A stretch of DNA of 53,692 bases from Thalassospira mesophila (GTDB lineage: Bacteria; Pseudomonadota; Alphaproteobacteria; Rhodospirillales; Thalassospiraceae): assembly GCF_002115755.1 (NCBI RefSeq), contig NZ_JFKA01000017.1, positions 1 through 53,692 of the forward strand, given 5' to 3'. Below, one piece after another: positions 9,714-18,463 of this stretch. The notes under the pieces are model-generated. The model was given only the letters and a program-made list of their open reading frames with translations, was not told the origin of the DNA and made no database searches. Positions within the stretch are counted from its first letter, which is position 1. The number at the start of each line of letters is the position of its first letter. The position numbers were made by a program, and so were the translations under genes.

Positions 9714-9937
9714 TCCTGAAATCACCCGTTTTTCCATTACCAGGTTACAAATCATCCTCAAAACGTACCGTCGATTGATTACGTTTTCGACAATGGAAAA
9801 GGAAGAACCGCTATTTTCAGGTTTCATTATGGCAGCAGCGCAAAATGACTGCAGACATCTTTGAAAACCAAATTCATCCGATTGTTCCCCCTAAAATGCT
9901 GCGCAGCATTTGGCAAAAAACACCTGCCACACACGCG

Positions 9938-9992
9938 GGACAAAATGTCCTTATCCACAACCTTATTTCAAAAATAGTTGGACATTTTGTCC
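9938..9992. promoter_or_regulatory. two activator sites upstream of the OFA transporter
   Basis: Two copies of the palindrome GGACA-N3-TGTCC lie at 9938-9950 and 9980-9992. Their centres are 42 bp apart, four helical turns, so a protein would bind both on one face of the DNA. They sit about 150 and 110 bp upstream of the start expected from the sigma-54 promoter at 10070, the usual distance for an enhancer-binding protein. A weak IHF-like match (AATCAGAAGCTTT, two mismatches) lies between them and the promoter. The activator encoded at 5751-7307 is the best candidate to bind. The rest of this 334-bp gap is AT-rich with no gene. Confidence 0.7.
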
Positions 9993-10069
9993 ATTGGCCA
10001 ATCGGTCGATAGATAAAAACAATCAGAAGCTTTCCAGTAACCCCGCCAAATCCCTGCCATTGAAGAAAA

Positions 10070-10084
10070 TGGCACGGGTTTTGC
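10070..10084 (+). promoter_or_regulatory. sigma-54 promoter of the OFA transporter gene
   Basis: TGGCACG-GGTT-TTGC matches the sigma-54 consensus TGGCACG-N4-TTGC at every fixed position. Transcription should begin near 10096, giving a leader of about 65 nt before the transporter ATG. Confidence 0.88.
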
Positions 10085-10161
10085 GGTAATGTTTGCTCCG
10101 GTCAATCACGGACGGGCCGATCAAGGGTCTGAAAAAACAGAATACCGGGAGGAAAATTTGA

Positions 10162-11910
10162 ATGTTTGATAGCCTGAAAAAGGAACATATCGTCGCGCAT
10201 GACGATTTCAACCGCTGGAAGGTTCCGCCAGCATCCATCGCCATTCATTTGTGCATTGGCTCCGTCTATGCATGGAGCATTTTTAACCCGCCCCTGATCA
10301 AGGAATTTGGCGTGGTAGCGGCCTCGTCGGGGGATTGGGGCCTTAAATCTGTTGTCTGGATTTTCTCTGTCGCCATTGTCTTTTTGGGCCTTGCGGCTGC
10401 CTTTGGCGGCAAATGGCTGGAAGAAGTCGGCCCGCGCATGGTGGGCGTTGTCGCCGCATTTTGCTGGGGCGGCGGTTTCATCATCGGTGGTTTCGGCATT
10501 ATGACCCACCAGCTCTGGCTGGTGTATCTGGGCTATGGTGCCATTGGCGGCTGCGGCCTTGGTTTGGGCTATGTATCGCCGGTATCAACCCTGATCCGGT
10601 GGTTCCCCGACCGGCGCGGCATGGCAACCGGCATGGCCATTATGGGCTTTGGCGGCGGCGCCATGATTGCAACGCCGATCAAGGAATCATTGCTGTCGTT
10701 TTTCTATAAGGCCCCGGATTATCTGGGGGCCGAAGGTGCCATTAACATGGTTACCGAAGGCGGCAAACGCATGGCCGAAGTTGGCGGCCAGATGGTGGAA
10801 GTGGTTGTTGCCGGTGCCGCACAGATTGCATCGGCCCCGGTTCCACTGCAGGAAGGTGTTTATGTGGTTGGCACGGGTAACACCGGTGCTGCTTCGACCT
10901 TCTTTACCCTTGGCGTTGCCTATTTCATTGTCATGATCATTGCATCGTTTTCCTATCGCGTCCCGCGCGAAGGATGGCTTCCGGCTGGCTGGACTCCGCC
11001 AACCGAGGATGCCGCATCCAAGCGCATGATCACGCATAAAAACGTCCATATTGATCAGGCATTGAAAACCCCGCAGTTTTACCTGCTGTGGATTGTTCTG
11101 TGCTTTAACGTGACCGCCGGTATCGGGGTGATTGGCGTTGCCAAAACCATGATGTCGGAAATTTTCGGATCGACCCTCCCTTTGGTGGTTAATTCGGCCT
11201 TTGCCGCGACCTATGTGTTTATGATTTCGGTCTTTAACATGTGCGGGCGGTTCTTCTGGGCCTCGATCTCGGATTATATCGGGCGCAAAAACACCTATTT
11301 TTGCTTCTTCATCCTCGGCATCATTCTGTATCTGTCGATTCCGTTTGCCGCCGAGCAGGTCAGCGTCAACCCGGCCATTACCTGGCTTGTGATGTTCTAT
11401 GCCGCGACCATGATTATCTTCACCATGTACGGTGGCGGCTTTGCCACCGTCCCGGCATATCTGGCTGATATTTTCGGCACCAAATATGTCGGTGGTATTC
11501 ATGGCCGGTTGTTAACCGCTTGGAGCACGGCTGGCGTTTTAGGCCCGCTTGCCATTACCCAGCTGCGTCAGGCATCGGTAACCAGTTCCATTTCCGATCT
11601 GGCCAGCAAGATTGATCCTGCTGCATTCCAGCAAAAATTCGGGGCGGGCATTGAACAGATCGATCAGCTGGTTGCGGCAAAAACCGTAACCATCGCCCGG
11701 TTGATGGAAATTGCCCCTGCCGGCACGATTGACCCGACATCAAGCCTTTATAACACCACCATGTATGCGATGGCGGGCTTGCTGGTAATTGGTTTGATTG
11801 CCAACGCCCTGGTCAAACCGATCCATGACAAACATTACATGGAAACCGCAGGCAACGACGATATCGACGCCAAGAATGCCCGAACGGCAGCCGAAGCCTC
11901 GAAAGCCTGA
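10162..11910 (+). CDS. OFA-family MFS transporter (oxalate/formate antiporter type)
   Basis: A 582-residue major facilitator with about 12 membrane helices and the OFA-family signature: a short N-terminus ending RWKVPPASIAIHLCIGSVYAWSIF, the loop WFPDRRGMATG after helix 4, and a long central insertion between helices 6 and 7 (residues about 190-250). The family exchanges or takes up formate, oxalate and related carboxylates; the exact substrate is not readable. GGGAGGA precedes the ATG. Transcription probably depends on the exact sigma-54 promoter at 10070-10084 and the paired activator sites. The position before the formate dehydrogenase genes fits formate uptake. Confidence 0.85.
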   Translation: MFDSLKKEHIVAHDDFNRWKVPPASIAIHLCIGSVYAWSIFNPPLIKEFGVVAASSGDWGLKSVVWIFSVAIVFLGLAAAFGGKWLEEVGPRMVGVVAAFCWGGGFIIGGFGIMTHQLWLVYLGYGAIGGCGLGLGYVSPVSTLIRWFPDRRGMATGMAIMGFGGGAMIATPIKESLLSFFYKAPDYLGAEGAINMVTEGGKRMAEVGGQMVEVVVAGAAQIASAPVPLQEGVYVVGTGNTGAASTFFTLGVAYFIVMIIASFSYRVPREGWLPAGWTPPTEDAASKRMITHKNVHIDQALKTPQFYLLWIVLCFNVTAGIGVIGVAKTMMSEIFGSTLPLVVNSAFAATYVFMISVFNMCGRFFWASISDYIGRKNTYFCFFILGIILYLSIPFAAEQVSVNPAITWLVMFYAATMIIFTMYGGGFATVPAYLADIFGTKYVGGIHGRLLTAWSTAGVLGPLAITQLRQASVTSSISDLASKIDPAAFQQKFGAGIEQIDQLVAAKTVTIARLMEIAPAGTIDPTSSLYNTTMYAMAGLLVIGLIANALVKPIHDKHYMETAGNDDIDAKNARTAAEASKA

Positions 11911-11920
11911 ACCATCGAGG

Positions 11921-11952
11921 ATTGCGGCGCCCCGAAACAGGGAGCCGCAATT
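11921..11952 (+). terminator. terminator after the OFA transporter gene
   Basis: ATTGCGGC pairs with GCCGCAAT around a GC-rich inner stem-loop, followed by TTCGTT. It starts 10 bp past the stop codon. Confidence 0.6.
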
Positions 11953-11996
11953 CGTTAATGCGGGTCATTGCAAAATAATACCCACATGACGAAAAA

Positions 11997-12049
11997 GGTT
12001 TTGTTGCAGGTATCCGCCCCAAATCGGTTACCCTGCCTGCAACAAAACC
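11997..12049. repeat. long inverted repeat between transporter and LysR genes
   Basis: GGTTTTGTTGCAGG (11997-12010) is perfectly complementary to CCTGCAACAAAACC (12036-12049). The 25-nt loop contains GGTA and TTACCCTGC, which can form an alternative pairing with the first arm, so two exclusive structures are possible. It ends 55 bp before the LysR start. It may be a second terminator, an attenuator in the LysR leader, or a protein site; the sequence does not decide. Confidence 0.55.
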
Positions 12050-12104
12050 ACCTTTAACGGACCGGCAAGTTCACAACACCCAGAACGACCGGGACGGGGC
12101 AAAA

Positions 12105-13001
12105 ATGATCGACAAACTTGAAATGTTTATGGTGCTGGCCCGCGAACAGCATTTTGGCCATGCCGCCGAGGCCTGCGGCGTTACCCAGCCCACCCTTTCC
12201 AGCGCCATTCGCCAGCTGGAAGACCAGTTGGGTGTGATGCTGGTGCGGCGCGGATCGCGGTTTCAGGGCTTAACCCTGGAAGGCGAGCGGGTTTTGGACT
12301 GGGCGCGGCATATTGTGGGCAGTGCGCGATCCATGCGTGATGAAATGCGCGCCATGCGGCTGGGCCTGACCGGCAGGGTGAAAATTGCCGTTATCCCCAC
12401 CGCCCTTGCGATGGTGCAGGAACTGACAACACCGTTTCGCGAAAAGCACCCCGATATTACCTTTTCGGTGCTGTCACGCACATCGGGCGAAATTCGCGCC
12501 TTGCTGGAAAATCTGGAAATTGATGCCGGAATTACATATCTGGATAACGAACCACTGGGCCGGGTCACCAAAGTTCCGCTATATGACGAACGCTATTTGC
12601 TGGTGACATCGATCCATGCCAATTACGGCGAGAAAGACAGCATTTCGTGGCACGATGCCAGCCTGCTGCCGTTGTGCCTGTTAACGCCCGACATGCAAAA
12701 CCGCCGCATCATCGACAGCCATCTGGCCGAAGCCGGGGCCGAGGCCAAACCAACGCTGGTATCAGATTCAATGATTGCGCTGTTTTCCCATGTGCAAACC
12801 GGCAACTGGGCCAGCATCATGCCCGAAAAAATGATCCAGACCTTTGGCCTGCCCGATCGCATTCGCGCCGTGCCCATCGTTAACCCCGATGCCCGCCATC
12901 AAGTAGGCCTGATTACCGCAAGCCGGGAGCCGCAAACACCGATCATTGCGGCGCTTTTAAAGGAAGCGGCCCGTATTTCCGCACTGCAACAAGCCGCTTG
13001 A
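12105..13001 (+). CDS. fdsR: LysR-family regulator, probable FdsR
   Basis: A 298-residue LysR-type regulator: a winged helix-turn-helix in residues 1-60 (HFGHAAEACGVTQPTLSSAIRQLEDQLG), a linker helix, and a periplasmic-binding-protein-like effector domain to the end. It lies directly before the formate dehydrogenase subunit genes in the same direction. In Cupriavidus a LysR protein, FdsR, controls the fds operon in response to formate; the gene symbol rests on position and family only. The short gap to fdsG (about 100 bp) could hold its binding site and an fds promoter, but I see no clear T-N11-A box. Confidence 0.8.
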   Translation: MIDKLEMFMVLAREQHFGHAAEACGVTQPTLSSAIRQLEDQLGVMLVRRGSRFQGLTLEGERVLDWARHIVGSARSMRDEMRAMRLGLTGRVKIAVIPTALAMVQELTTPFREKHPDITFSVLSRTSGEIRALLENLEIDAGITYLDNEPLGRVTKVPLYDERYLLVTSIHANYGEKDSISWHDASLLPLCLLTPDMQNRRIIDSHLAEAGAEAKPTLVSDSMIALFSHVQTGNWASIMPEKMIQTFGLPDRIRAVPIVNPDARHQVGLITASREPQTPIIAALLKEAARISALQQAA

Positions 13002-13104
13002 TAAGGTTTTGCTATCGCGTAACGGGAACGCTCTATTGAACGCAGTGGCGGTTTTGCCGACACTGATAAAAATAAACAAAGACTGCTTTGTGAGAGAGGC
13101 TGCA

Positions 13105-13584
13105 TTGTCTTTATCTGTTACGACCGAGGAAATGTCCGTTCGGGTCGGTGCCATCGTTGATGCATGCGCCGAACTGGAAGGCCCGTTATTGCCAATTTTG
13201 CATGATGTGCAAAAGGAATTTGGCTTTGTCCCGCAACCTGCCCTGCAAATTATTGCTGGCCGCCTGAATTTAAGCCGCGCCGAAGTTCATGGTGTTGCCA
13301 GTTTTTATCACGATTTTCGCGAAAAGCACCCAGGCCGTCACGTTCTTAAAATATGCCGGGCGGAAGCCTGCCAGTCGATGGGGGCCGACCGCGTGGCCGA
13401 CCATGCCAGGCGCACCCTGAATGTGGACTGGCACGAAACCACCAATGATGACGCCATCACGTTAGAACCGGTTTATTGCCTGGGCCTGTGCGCCTGCGCC
13501 CCTGCCGCCCTGATGGACGATAAACTGGTGGGCCGTGTCGATGAAGACCGCCTTGATACCCTGATCGCGGAGGCACGTTCATGA
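13105..13584 (+). CDS. fdsG: NAD-dependent formate dehydrogenase gamma subunit
   Basis: A NuoE-like [2Fe-2S] subunit of the soluble molybdenum formate dehydrogenase. The cluster ligands are visible as CRAEAC and CLGLC; the fold passes electrons between FdsB and the rest of the complex. I chose the TTG at 13105, giving about 159 residues (normal length), because AGAGAGG lies 5-6 bp before it. The frame stays open to an ATG at 13009, but those residues do not look like the family. GTG 13090 and ATG 13132 are alternatives. It overlaps fdsB by 4 bp. Confidence 0.87.
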   Translation: MSLSVTTEEMSVRVGAIVDACAELEGPLLPILHDVQKEFGFVPQPALQIIAGRLNLSRAEVHGVASFYHDFREKHPGRHVLKICRAEACQSMGADRVADHARRTLNVDWHETTNDDAITLEPVYCLGLCACAPAALMDDKLVGRVDEDRLDTLIAEARS

Positions 13585-15137
13585 GCCTTAAAATTTACGT
13601 CCCGCTGGATTCAGGCTCCATCGCGCTGGGGGCCGATGATGTTGCCACCGCCGTTGCAACCGAAATTGGCAAACGCAACATTGATGCCAAACTGGTGCGC
13701 AACGGGTCGCGCGGCATGTATTGGCTAGAACCGATGGTCGAGGTCGAAACCCCCACCGGGCGCTTTGCCTATGGCCCGGTCACACCCAAGGATGTTGCCA
13801 GCCTGTTTGATGCCGATTTTATCGCAGGCAGCGACCATGCCCTGGCCCTTGGCCCGACCGAGGAAATTCCGTTCCTGAAAAAACAAACCCGGCTGACCTT
13901 TGCGCGTTGCGGTATTATCGACCCGTTATCCATCGAAGATTACCGCGCCTATGAAGGCTTTGCCGGGTTAGACAAGGCCGTCACCATGAAACCGGCCGAT
14001 ATTGTTAAACAGGTTACCGATAGCGGCCTGCGGGGTCGTGGCGGGGCCGGTTTTCCCACCGGGATTAAATGGAATACCGTGCTGGGAGCCGAATCCTCGC
14101 AAAAATACATTGTTTGCAATGCCGATGAAGGCGATAGCGGCACCTTTGCCGATCGCATGATCATGGAAGGCGAGCCCTTCGTTCTGATCGAAGGCATGGC
14201 CATTGCCGGTATCGCCACCGGGGCCACCAAGGGATATTTATATACCCGATCCGAATATCCCGATGCCATCCGCGTGATGGAAGAAGCCGTTAAAGTGGCG
14301 CGTGCGGGCGGCATTCTGGGCAAAAACATTCTGGGCTCGGAATATGATTTCGACATGGAAGTCCGCACCGGGGCCGGGGCCTATGTTTGCGGCGAGGAAA
14401 CGTCGCTGCTAAACAGCCTTGAAGGCAAACGCGGCGTTGTGCGGGCCAAACCACCGCTTCCCGCCCTTGAAGGTTTTATGGGCCGCCCGACGGTTGTGAA
14501 CAATGTGCTGTCACTGGCATCTGTTCCCATCATTATGGACAAAGGGGCGGACTTTTACCGCGATTTTGGCATGGGCCGCTCACGCGGCACCATTCCCATC
14601 CAGTTGGCGGGTAATATTAAATTTGGCGGCCTGTTTGAAACTGCCTTTGGCCTGACATTGGGCGAGTTGGTCGACGATATTGGCGGCGGCACCGCCACCG
14701 GCCGCCCGGTGCGCGCCGTGCAGGTGGGCGGGCCTTTGGGGGCCTATTTCCCGCGTGATCTGTTTGATACCCCGTTTGATTACGAAGAATTTGCCAAGCG
14801 CGACGGATTGATCGGCCATGCCGGTATTGTTGTGTTTGACGACAGCGTTGATCTGATGAAACAGGCGCGGTTTGCGATGGAGTTTTGCGCCATTGAAAGC
14901 TGTGGCAAATGCACGCCGTGCCGTATTGGTGCGGTACGCGGCGTTGAAACCGTCGATAAAATCGCCCAAGGCGATGATCCCGACGGCCAGATCGAGCTGC
15001 TTCATGATTTGTGCGACACCATGAAATTCGGATCTCTTTGTGCTTTGGGCGGTTTCACCCCCTATCCGGTTTTAAGTGCGCTGACCCACTTCCCCGAAGA
15101 TTTCAAGCCACGCGCGCTTGATATTGCAGCGGAGTAA
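13581..15137 (+). CDS. fdsB: NAD-dependent formate dehydrogenase beta subunit
   Basis: A 518-residue NuoF-like subunit with an N-terminal thioredoxin-like domain (about 1-110). It binds FMN and NAD+ and one [4Fe-4S] cluster, and passes electrons from formate oxidation to NAD+. Visible motifs are GLRGRGGAGFPTG and YIVCNADEGDSGTFADR for NADH/FMN, GAGAYVCGEETSLLNSLEG for FMN, and ESCGKCTPCRIG plus a later cysteine (GSLCALG) for the cluster. Its ATG overlaps the fdsG stop codon (ATGA), and fdsA begins 4 bp after its end, so subunit synthesis is coupled. Confidence 0.95.
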   Translation: MSLKIYVPLDSGSIALGADDVATAVATEIGKRNIDAKLVRNGSRGMYWLEPMVEVETPTGRFAYGPVTPKDVASLFDADFIAGSDHALALGPTEEIPFLKKQTRLTFARCGIIDPLSIEDYRAYEGFAGLDKAVTMKPADIVKQVTDSGLRGRGGAGFPTGIKWNTVLGAESSQKYIVCNADEGDSGTFADRMIMEGEPFVLIEGMAIAGIATGATKGYLYTRSEYPDAIRVMEEAVKVARAGGILGKNILGSEYDFDMEVRTGAGAYVCGEETSLLNSLEGKRGVVRAKPPLPALEGFMGRPTVVNNVLSLASVPIIMDKGADFYRDFGMGRSRGTIPIQLAGNIKFGGLFETAFGLTLGELVDDIGGGTATGRPVRAVQVGGPLGAYFPRDLFDTPFDYEEFAKRDGLIGHAGIVVFDDSVDLMKQARFAMEFCAIESCGKCTPCRIGAVRGVETVDKIAQGDDPDGQIELLHDLCDTMKFGSLCALGGFTPYPVLSALTHFPEDFKPRALDIAAE

Positions 15138-15141
15138 GAAA

Positions 15142-18021
15142 ATGTCCCTGGTTACAGAAATCGATTACGGCACCCCCGCCGTCACATCCGACAAAACCGT
15201 AACGCTGAATATCGACGGCTTTGACGTGACCGTGCCCGAAGGCACATCTGTCATGCGCGCCTCGATGGAAGCTGGCATTCAAATTCCCAAATTGTGCGCA
15301 ACCGATATGGTTGATGCCTTTGGCTCGTGCCGCCTGTGTCTGGTGGAAATTGAAGGCCGCCGTGGCACCCCGTCATCCTGCACCACACCGGCTGCCGATG
15401 GCATGGTGGTGCGCACCCAGAATGACCGGCTTAAAAAGCTGCGTCGCGGGGTGATGGAACTTTACATTTCCGACCATCCGCTGGACTGCCTTACCTGTGC
15501 AGCCAATGGCGATTGCGAATTGCAAGACATGGCCGGTGCGGTTGGTTTGCGCGATGTGCGTTATGGCTATGAAGGTGAAAACCACGTTAAATCCCGCCAA
15601 AATGGCGAGGAAAACCCCCGCTATATGCTTAAGGATGAAAGCAACCCCTATTTCACCTATGACCCGAGCAAATGCATTGTCTGTTCGCGCTGTGTACGCG
15701 CCTGTGAAGAAGTGCAGGGCACATTTGCGCTGACCATTGAAGGGCGCGGGTTTGAATCGCGCGTATCGCCGGGTATGCACGAAGATTTCCTGTCATCGGA
15801 ATGTGTGTCGTGCGGGGCCTGTGTCCAGGCCTGCCCGACCGCAACCTTGCAGGAAAAATCAGTTATCGAAATTGGCCAGCCGGAACATTCGGTTGTCACC
15901 ACCTGTGCCTATTGCGGGGTTGGCTGTTCGTTCAAGGCGGAAATGCGCGGCGATGAACTGGTGCGCATGGTGCCCTATAAGGATGGCAAGGCCAACCGGG
16001 GCCATTCCTGCGTTAAGGGCCGGTTTGCCTATGGCTATGCCAGCCACAAGGACCGCATTTTAAACCCCATGATCCGCGAAAACATCAACGATCCGTGGCG
16101 CGAAGTGTCTTGGGAAGAAGCATTAAGTTATACCGCCAACAAGTTCCGCAGCCTTCAGGAACAATATGGCAAGGACTCCATTGGCGGTATCACGTCCTCG
16201 CGGTGCACCAACGAAGAAACCTTTCTGGTGCAAAAGCTGATCCGGGCCGGATTTGGCAATAACAATGTCGATACCTGTGCCCGTGTCTGCCATTCGCCCA
16301 CCGGCTATGGGTTGAAAACCACCTTTGGCACCTCGGCTGGCACCCAGGATTTTGACAGCGTTGAACATACCGATGTTGTTATTCTGATTGGGGCGAACCC
16401 GACCGACGGCCACCCGGTTTTTGCATCGCGCCTGAAAAAACGCCTGCGCGCCGGGGCACAATTGATTGTGATTGACCCGCGCCGGATTGACCTTGTGCGT
16501 TCCCCGCACATTCAGGCCGCCGCCCATTTGCCCTTGCGGCCGGGCAGCAACGTTGCGGTGCTAACCGCATTGGCGCATGTCATTGTCACCGAAAGCCTGT
16601 TTGACGAAGCCTTTATTCGCGAAAAATGCGACTGGTCCGAATTTGAAGACTGGGCAACCTTTGTGGCCGATGCCAAAAACAGCCCCGAAGAAATTGAAAA
16701 AATTTCGGGTGTTCCGGCCGATGAAATGCGCAAAGCCGCCCGCATTTTTGCCACCGGCGGCAATGGCGCCATTTATTACGGCCTTGGCGTAACCGAACAC
16801 AGCCAGGGCTCCACCACTGTTATGGCGATTGCCAACCTGGCCATGGCAACCGGCAATATTGGCCGCCCCGGTGTGGGTGTGAACCCGCTGCGCGGGCAAA
16901 ACAACGTGCAGGGTTCGTGCGATATGGGGTCTTTCCCGCACGAACTGCCGGGCTATCGCCACATAAGTGACGATGGTGCGCGCGATATTTTTGAAAAACT
17001 GTGGTCGGTTAAGCTTAACGACGAACCCGGTTTGCGCATTCCCAACATGCTTGATGCCGCTGTTGATGGCACGTTTCGCGGTATTTACATTCAGGGCGAA
17101 GACATTTTGCAGTCCGACCCCGATACCAAACATGTGGCCGCGGGCCTTGCGGCAATGGAATGTGTGGTGGTGCATGACCTGTTTTTGAACGAAACAGCCA
17201 ATTACGCCCATGTTTTCCTGCCCGGTTCGACCTTTTTGGAAAAAGACGGCACCTTTACCAATGCCGAACGCCGCATTAACCGCGTGCGCAAGGTCATGGC
17301 GCCCAAAAACGGCTATGCCGACTGGGAAGTGACCCAGAACCTGGCCCGCGCCATGGGACTTAACTGGAACTACACCCACCCGTCACAGGTAATGGATGAA
17401 ATTGCCGCCACCACGCCCAGCTTTGCCGGGGTGAATTACGATTTGCTGGAACGCGAAGGCTCAATCCAGTGGCCGTGCAACGAAAAGGCCCCACTGGGTA
17501 CCCCGGTGATGCATATAGACGGTTTTGTGCGCGGCAAGGGTAAATTTGTCGTCACCGAATATGTTGCCACCGATGAAAAAACCGGCCCGCGCTTCCCGCT
17601 ATTGCTGACCACCGGGCGTATCCTGAGCCAGTATAACGTTGGCGCACAAACACGGCGCACGCAAAACAGCGTCTGGCACGAGGAAGACCTTCTGGAAATT
17701 CATCCGCACGATGCCGAACAACGCGGCATTCGCGATGGTGACTGGATCCGTCTGGTTTCGCGGTCTGGCGAAACCACCCTGCGCACCAAAATTACCGATC
17801 GCGTGTCGCCCGGTGTGGTTTACACAACCTTCCATCACCCCGGCACGCAGGCCAACGTGATTACCACCGACTTTACCGACTGGGCCACCAACTGCCCGGA
17901 ATACAAGGTAACAGCGGTGCAGGTTTCGTCCTCGAACGGGCCCAGCGAATGGCAGGTCGAATATGACGAACAGGCCAAACAGGCCCGTCGTATTTTGCCC
18001 ACCATTAACGCGGCGGAATAA
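15142..18021 (+). CDS. fdsA: NAD-dependent formate dehydrogenase alpha (catalytic) subunit
   Basis: A 959-residue molybdenum catalytic subunit, the usual FdsA length. In order: an N-terminal [2Fe-2S] ferredoxin domain (CRLCLVEIEG), a NuoG-like region with His/Cys cluster ligands, two [4Fe-4S] motifs (CIVCSRCVRAC and CVSCGACVQAC), then the bis-MGD domain starting with TTCAYCGVGCSF. The Mo ligand is cysteine, not selenocysteine: C383 in ARVCHSPT, followed by the conserved His384. It oxidises formate to CO2 in the cytoplasm. The start at 15142 is chosen for the GGAG site before it; an in-frame ATG at 15118 lies inside fdsB. The delta subunit gene follows only after 217 bp. Confidence 0.95.
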   Translation: MSLVTEIDYGTPAVTSDKTVTLNIDGFDVTVPEGTSVMRASMEAGIQIPKLCATDMVDAFGSCRLCLVEIEGRRGTPSSCTTPAADGMVVRTQNDRLKKLRRGVMELYISDHPLDCLTCAANGDCELQDMAGAVGLRDVRYGYEGENHVKSRQNGEENPRYMLKDESNPYFTYDPSKCIVCSRCVRACEEVQGTFALTIEGRGFESRVSPGMHEDFLSSECVSCGACVQACPTATLQEKSVIEIGQPEHSVVTTCAYCGVGCSFKAEMRGDELVRMVPYKDGKANRGHSCVKGRFAYGYASHKDRILNPMIRENINDPWREVSWEEALSYTANKFRSLQEQYGKDSIGGITSSRCTNEETFLVQKLIRAGFGNNNVDTCARVCHSPTGYGLKTTFGTSAGTQDFDSVEHTDVVILIGANPTDGHPVFASRLKKRLRAGAQLIVIDPRRIDLVRSPHIQAAAHLPLRPGSNVAVLTALAHVIVTESLFDEAFIREKCDWSEFEDWATFVADAKNSPEEIEKISGVPADEMRKAARIFATGGNGAIYYGLGVTEHSQGSTTVMAIANLAMATGNIGRPGVGVNPLRGQNNVQGSCDMGSFPHELPGYRHISDDGARDIFEKLWSVKLNDEPGLRIPNMLDAAVDGTFRGIYIQGEDILQSDPDTKHVAAGLAAMECVVVHDLFLNETANYAHVFLPGSTFLEKDGTFTNAERRINRVRKVMAPKNGYADWEVTQNLARAMGLNWNYTHPSQVMDEIAATTPSFAGVNYDLLEREGSIQWPCNEKAPLGTPVMHIDGFVRGKGKFVVTEYVATDEKTGPRFPLLLTTGRILSQYNVGAQTRRTQNSVWHEEDLLEIHPHDAEQRGIRDGDWIRLVSRSGETTLRTKITDRVSPGVVYTTFHHPGTQANVITTDFTDWATNCPEYKVTAVQVSSSNGPSEWQVEYDEQAKQARRILPTINAAE

Positions 18022-18027
18022 ACATGC

Positions 18028-18064
18028 TTTTGCGGGCACCGCTGGTTTCAGACGTGCCCGCAAA
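18028..18064 (+). terminator. hairpin between fdsA and fdsD
   Basis: TTTGCGGGCAC (18029-18039) pairs perfectly with GTGCCCGCAAA (18054-18064) around a 14-nt loop, 7 bp past the fdsA stop codon. There is no U-run after it. It could attenuate transcription into fdsD and fdhD or protect the fdsGBA messenger. The rest of the gap to fdsD holds no gene; a TATGAT box near 18201 is a possible weak promoter. Confidence 0.55.
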
Positions 18065-18238
18065 CATCTGTTTCCAGTGTGCGGTAACATAACCCGGCCT
18101 GATAAAACGATAAAATCGCCCCCGCGCGTGAACATACGGAACCAAACAGGCGCGATAAACGTTTAAAAGCACGGGATTTTTGTAAAACTGCGTAATCCTG
18201 TATGATGCCGCACTGTTTGCTGGCAGGAGAATTGACCC

Positions 18239-18463
18239 ATGACGCCTGAAAAACTTGTTTATATGGCCAATCAAATTGCAACTTTTTTTAAATCCCAACC
18301 GCCAGAAACGGCTGTACCGGGCATTGCCGGACATATCAGCGATTTTTGGGAACCGCGCATGCGCATCGCCCTGTTTGACCATATCGCCAAGGGCGGCAAA
18401 GGGCTGGACCAACTGGTAATTGACGCCGCCCCCGCCATTCGCAAGGTAAAGCAACCTGCATAA
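18239..18463 (+). CDS. fdsD: formate dehydrogenase delta subunit
   Basis: A 74-residue protein matching the small FdsD subunit: MTPEKLVYMANQIATFF at the start, then HISDFWEPRMRIALFDHI, the family's hallmark. FdsD is needed for a stable or active Fds complex. GGCAGGAG precedes the ATG by 8 bp. Its stop codon overlaps the fdhD start (TAATG). The gene comes before fdhD here, whereas the order described for fds operons of Cupriavidus and Rhodobacter is G-B-A-C-D, with C being the FdhD homologue. Confidence 0.9.
   Translation: MTPEKLVYMANQIATFFKSQPPETAVPGIAGHISDFWEPRMRIALFDHIAKGGKGLDQLVIDAAPAIRKVKQPA

Noticed and set aside
13050..13068. TGGC...TTTTGCC as a sigma-54 promoter for fdsG
   Set aside because: Spacing between the GG and GC elements is about 3 bp too short.
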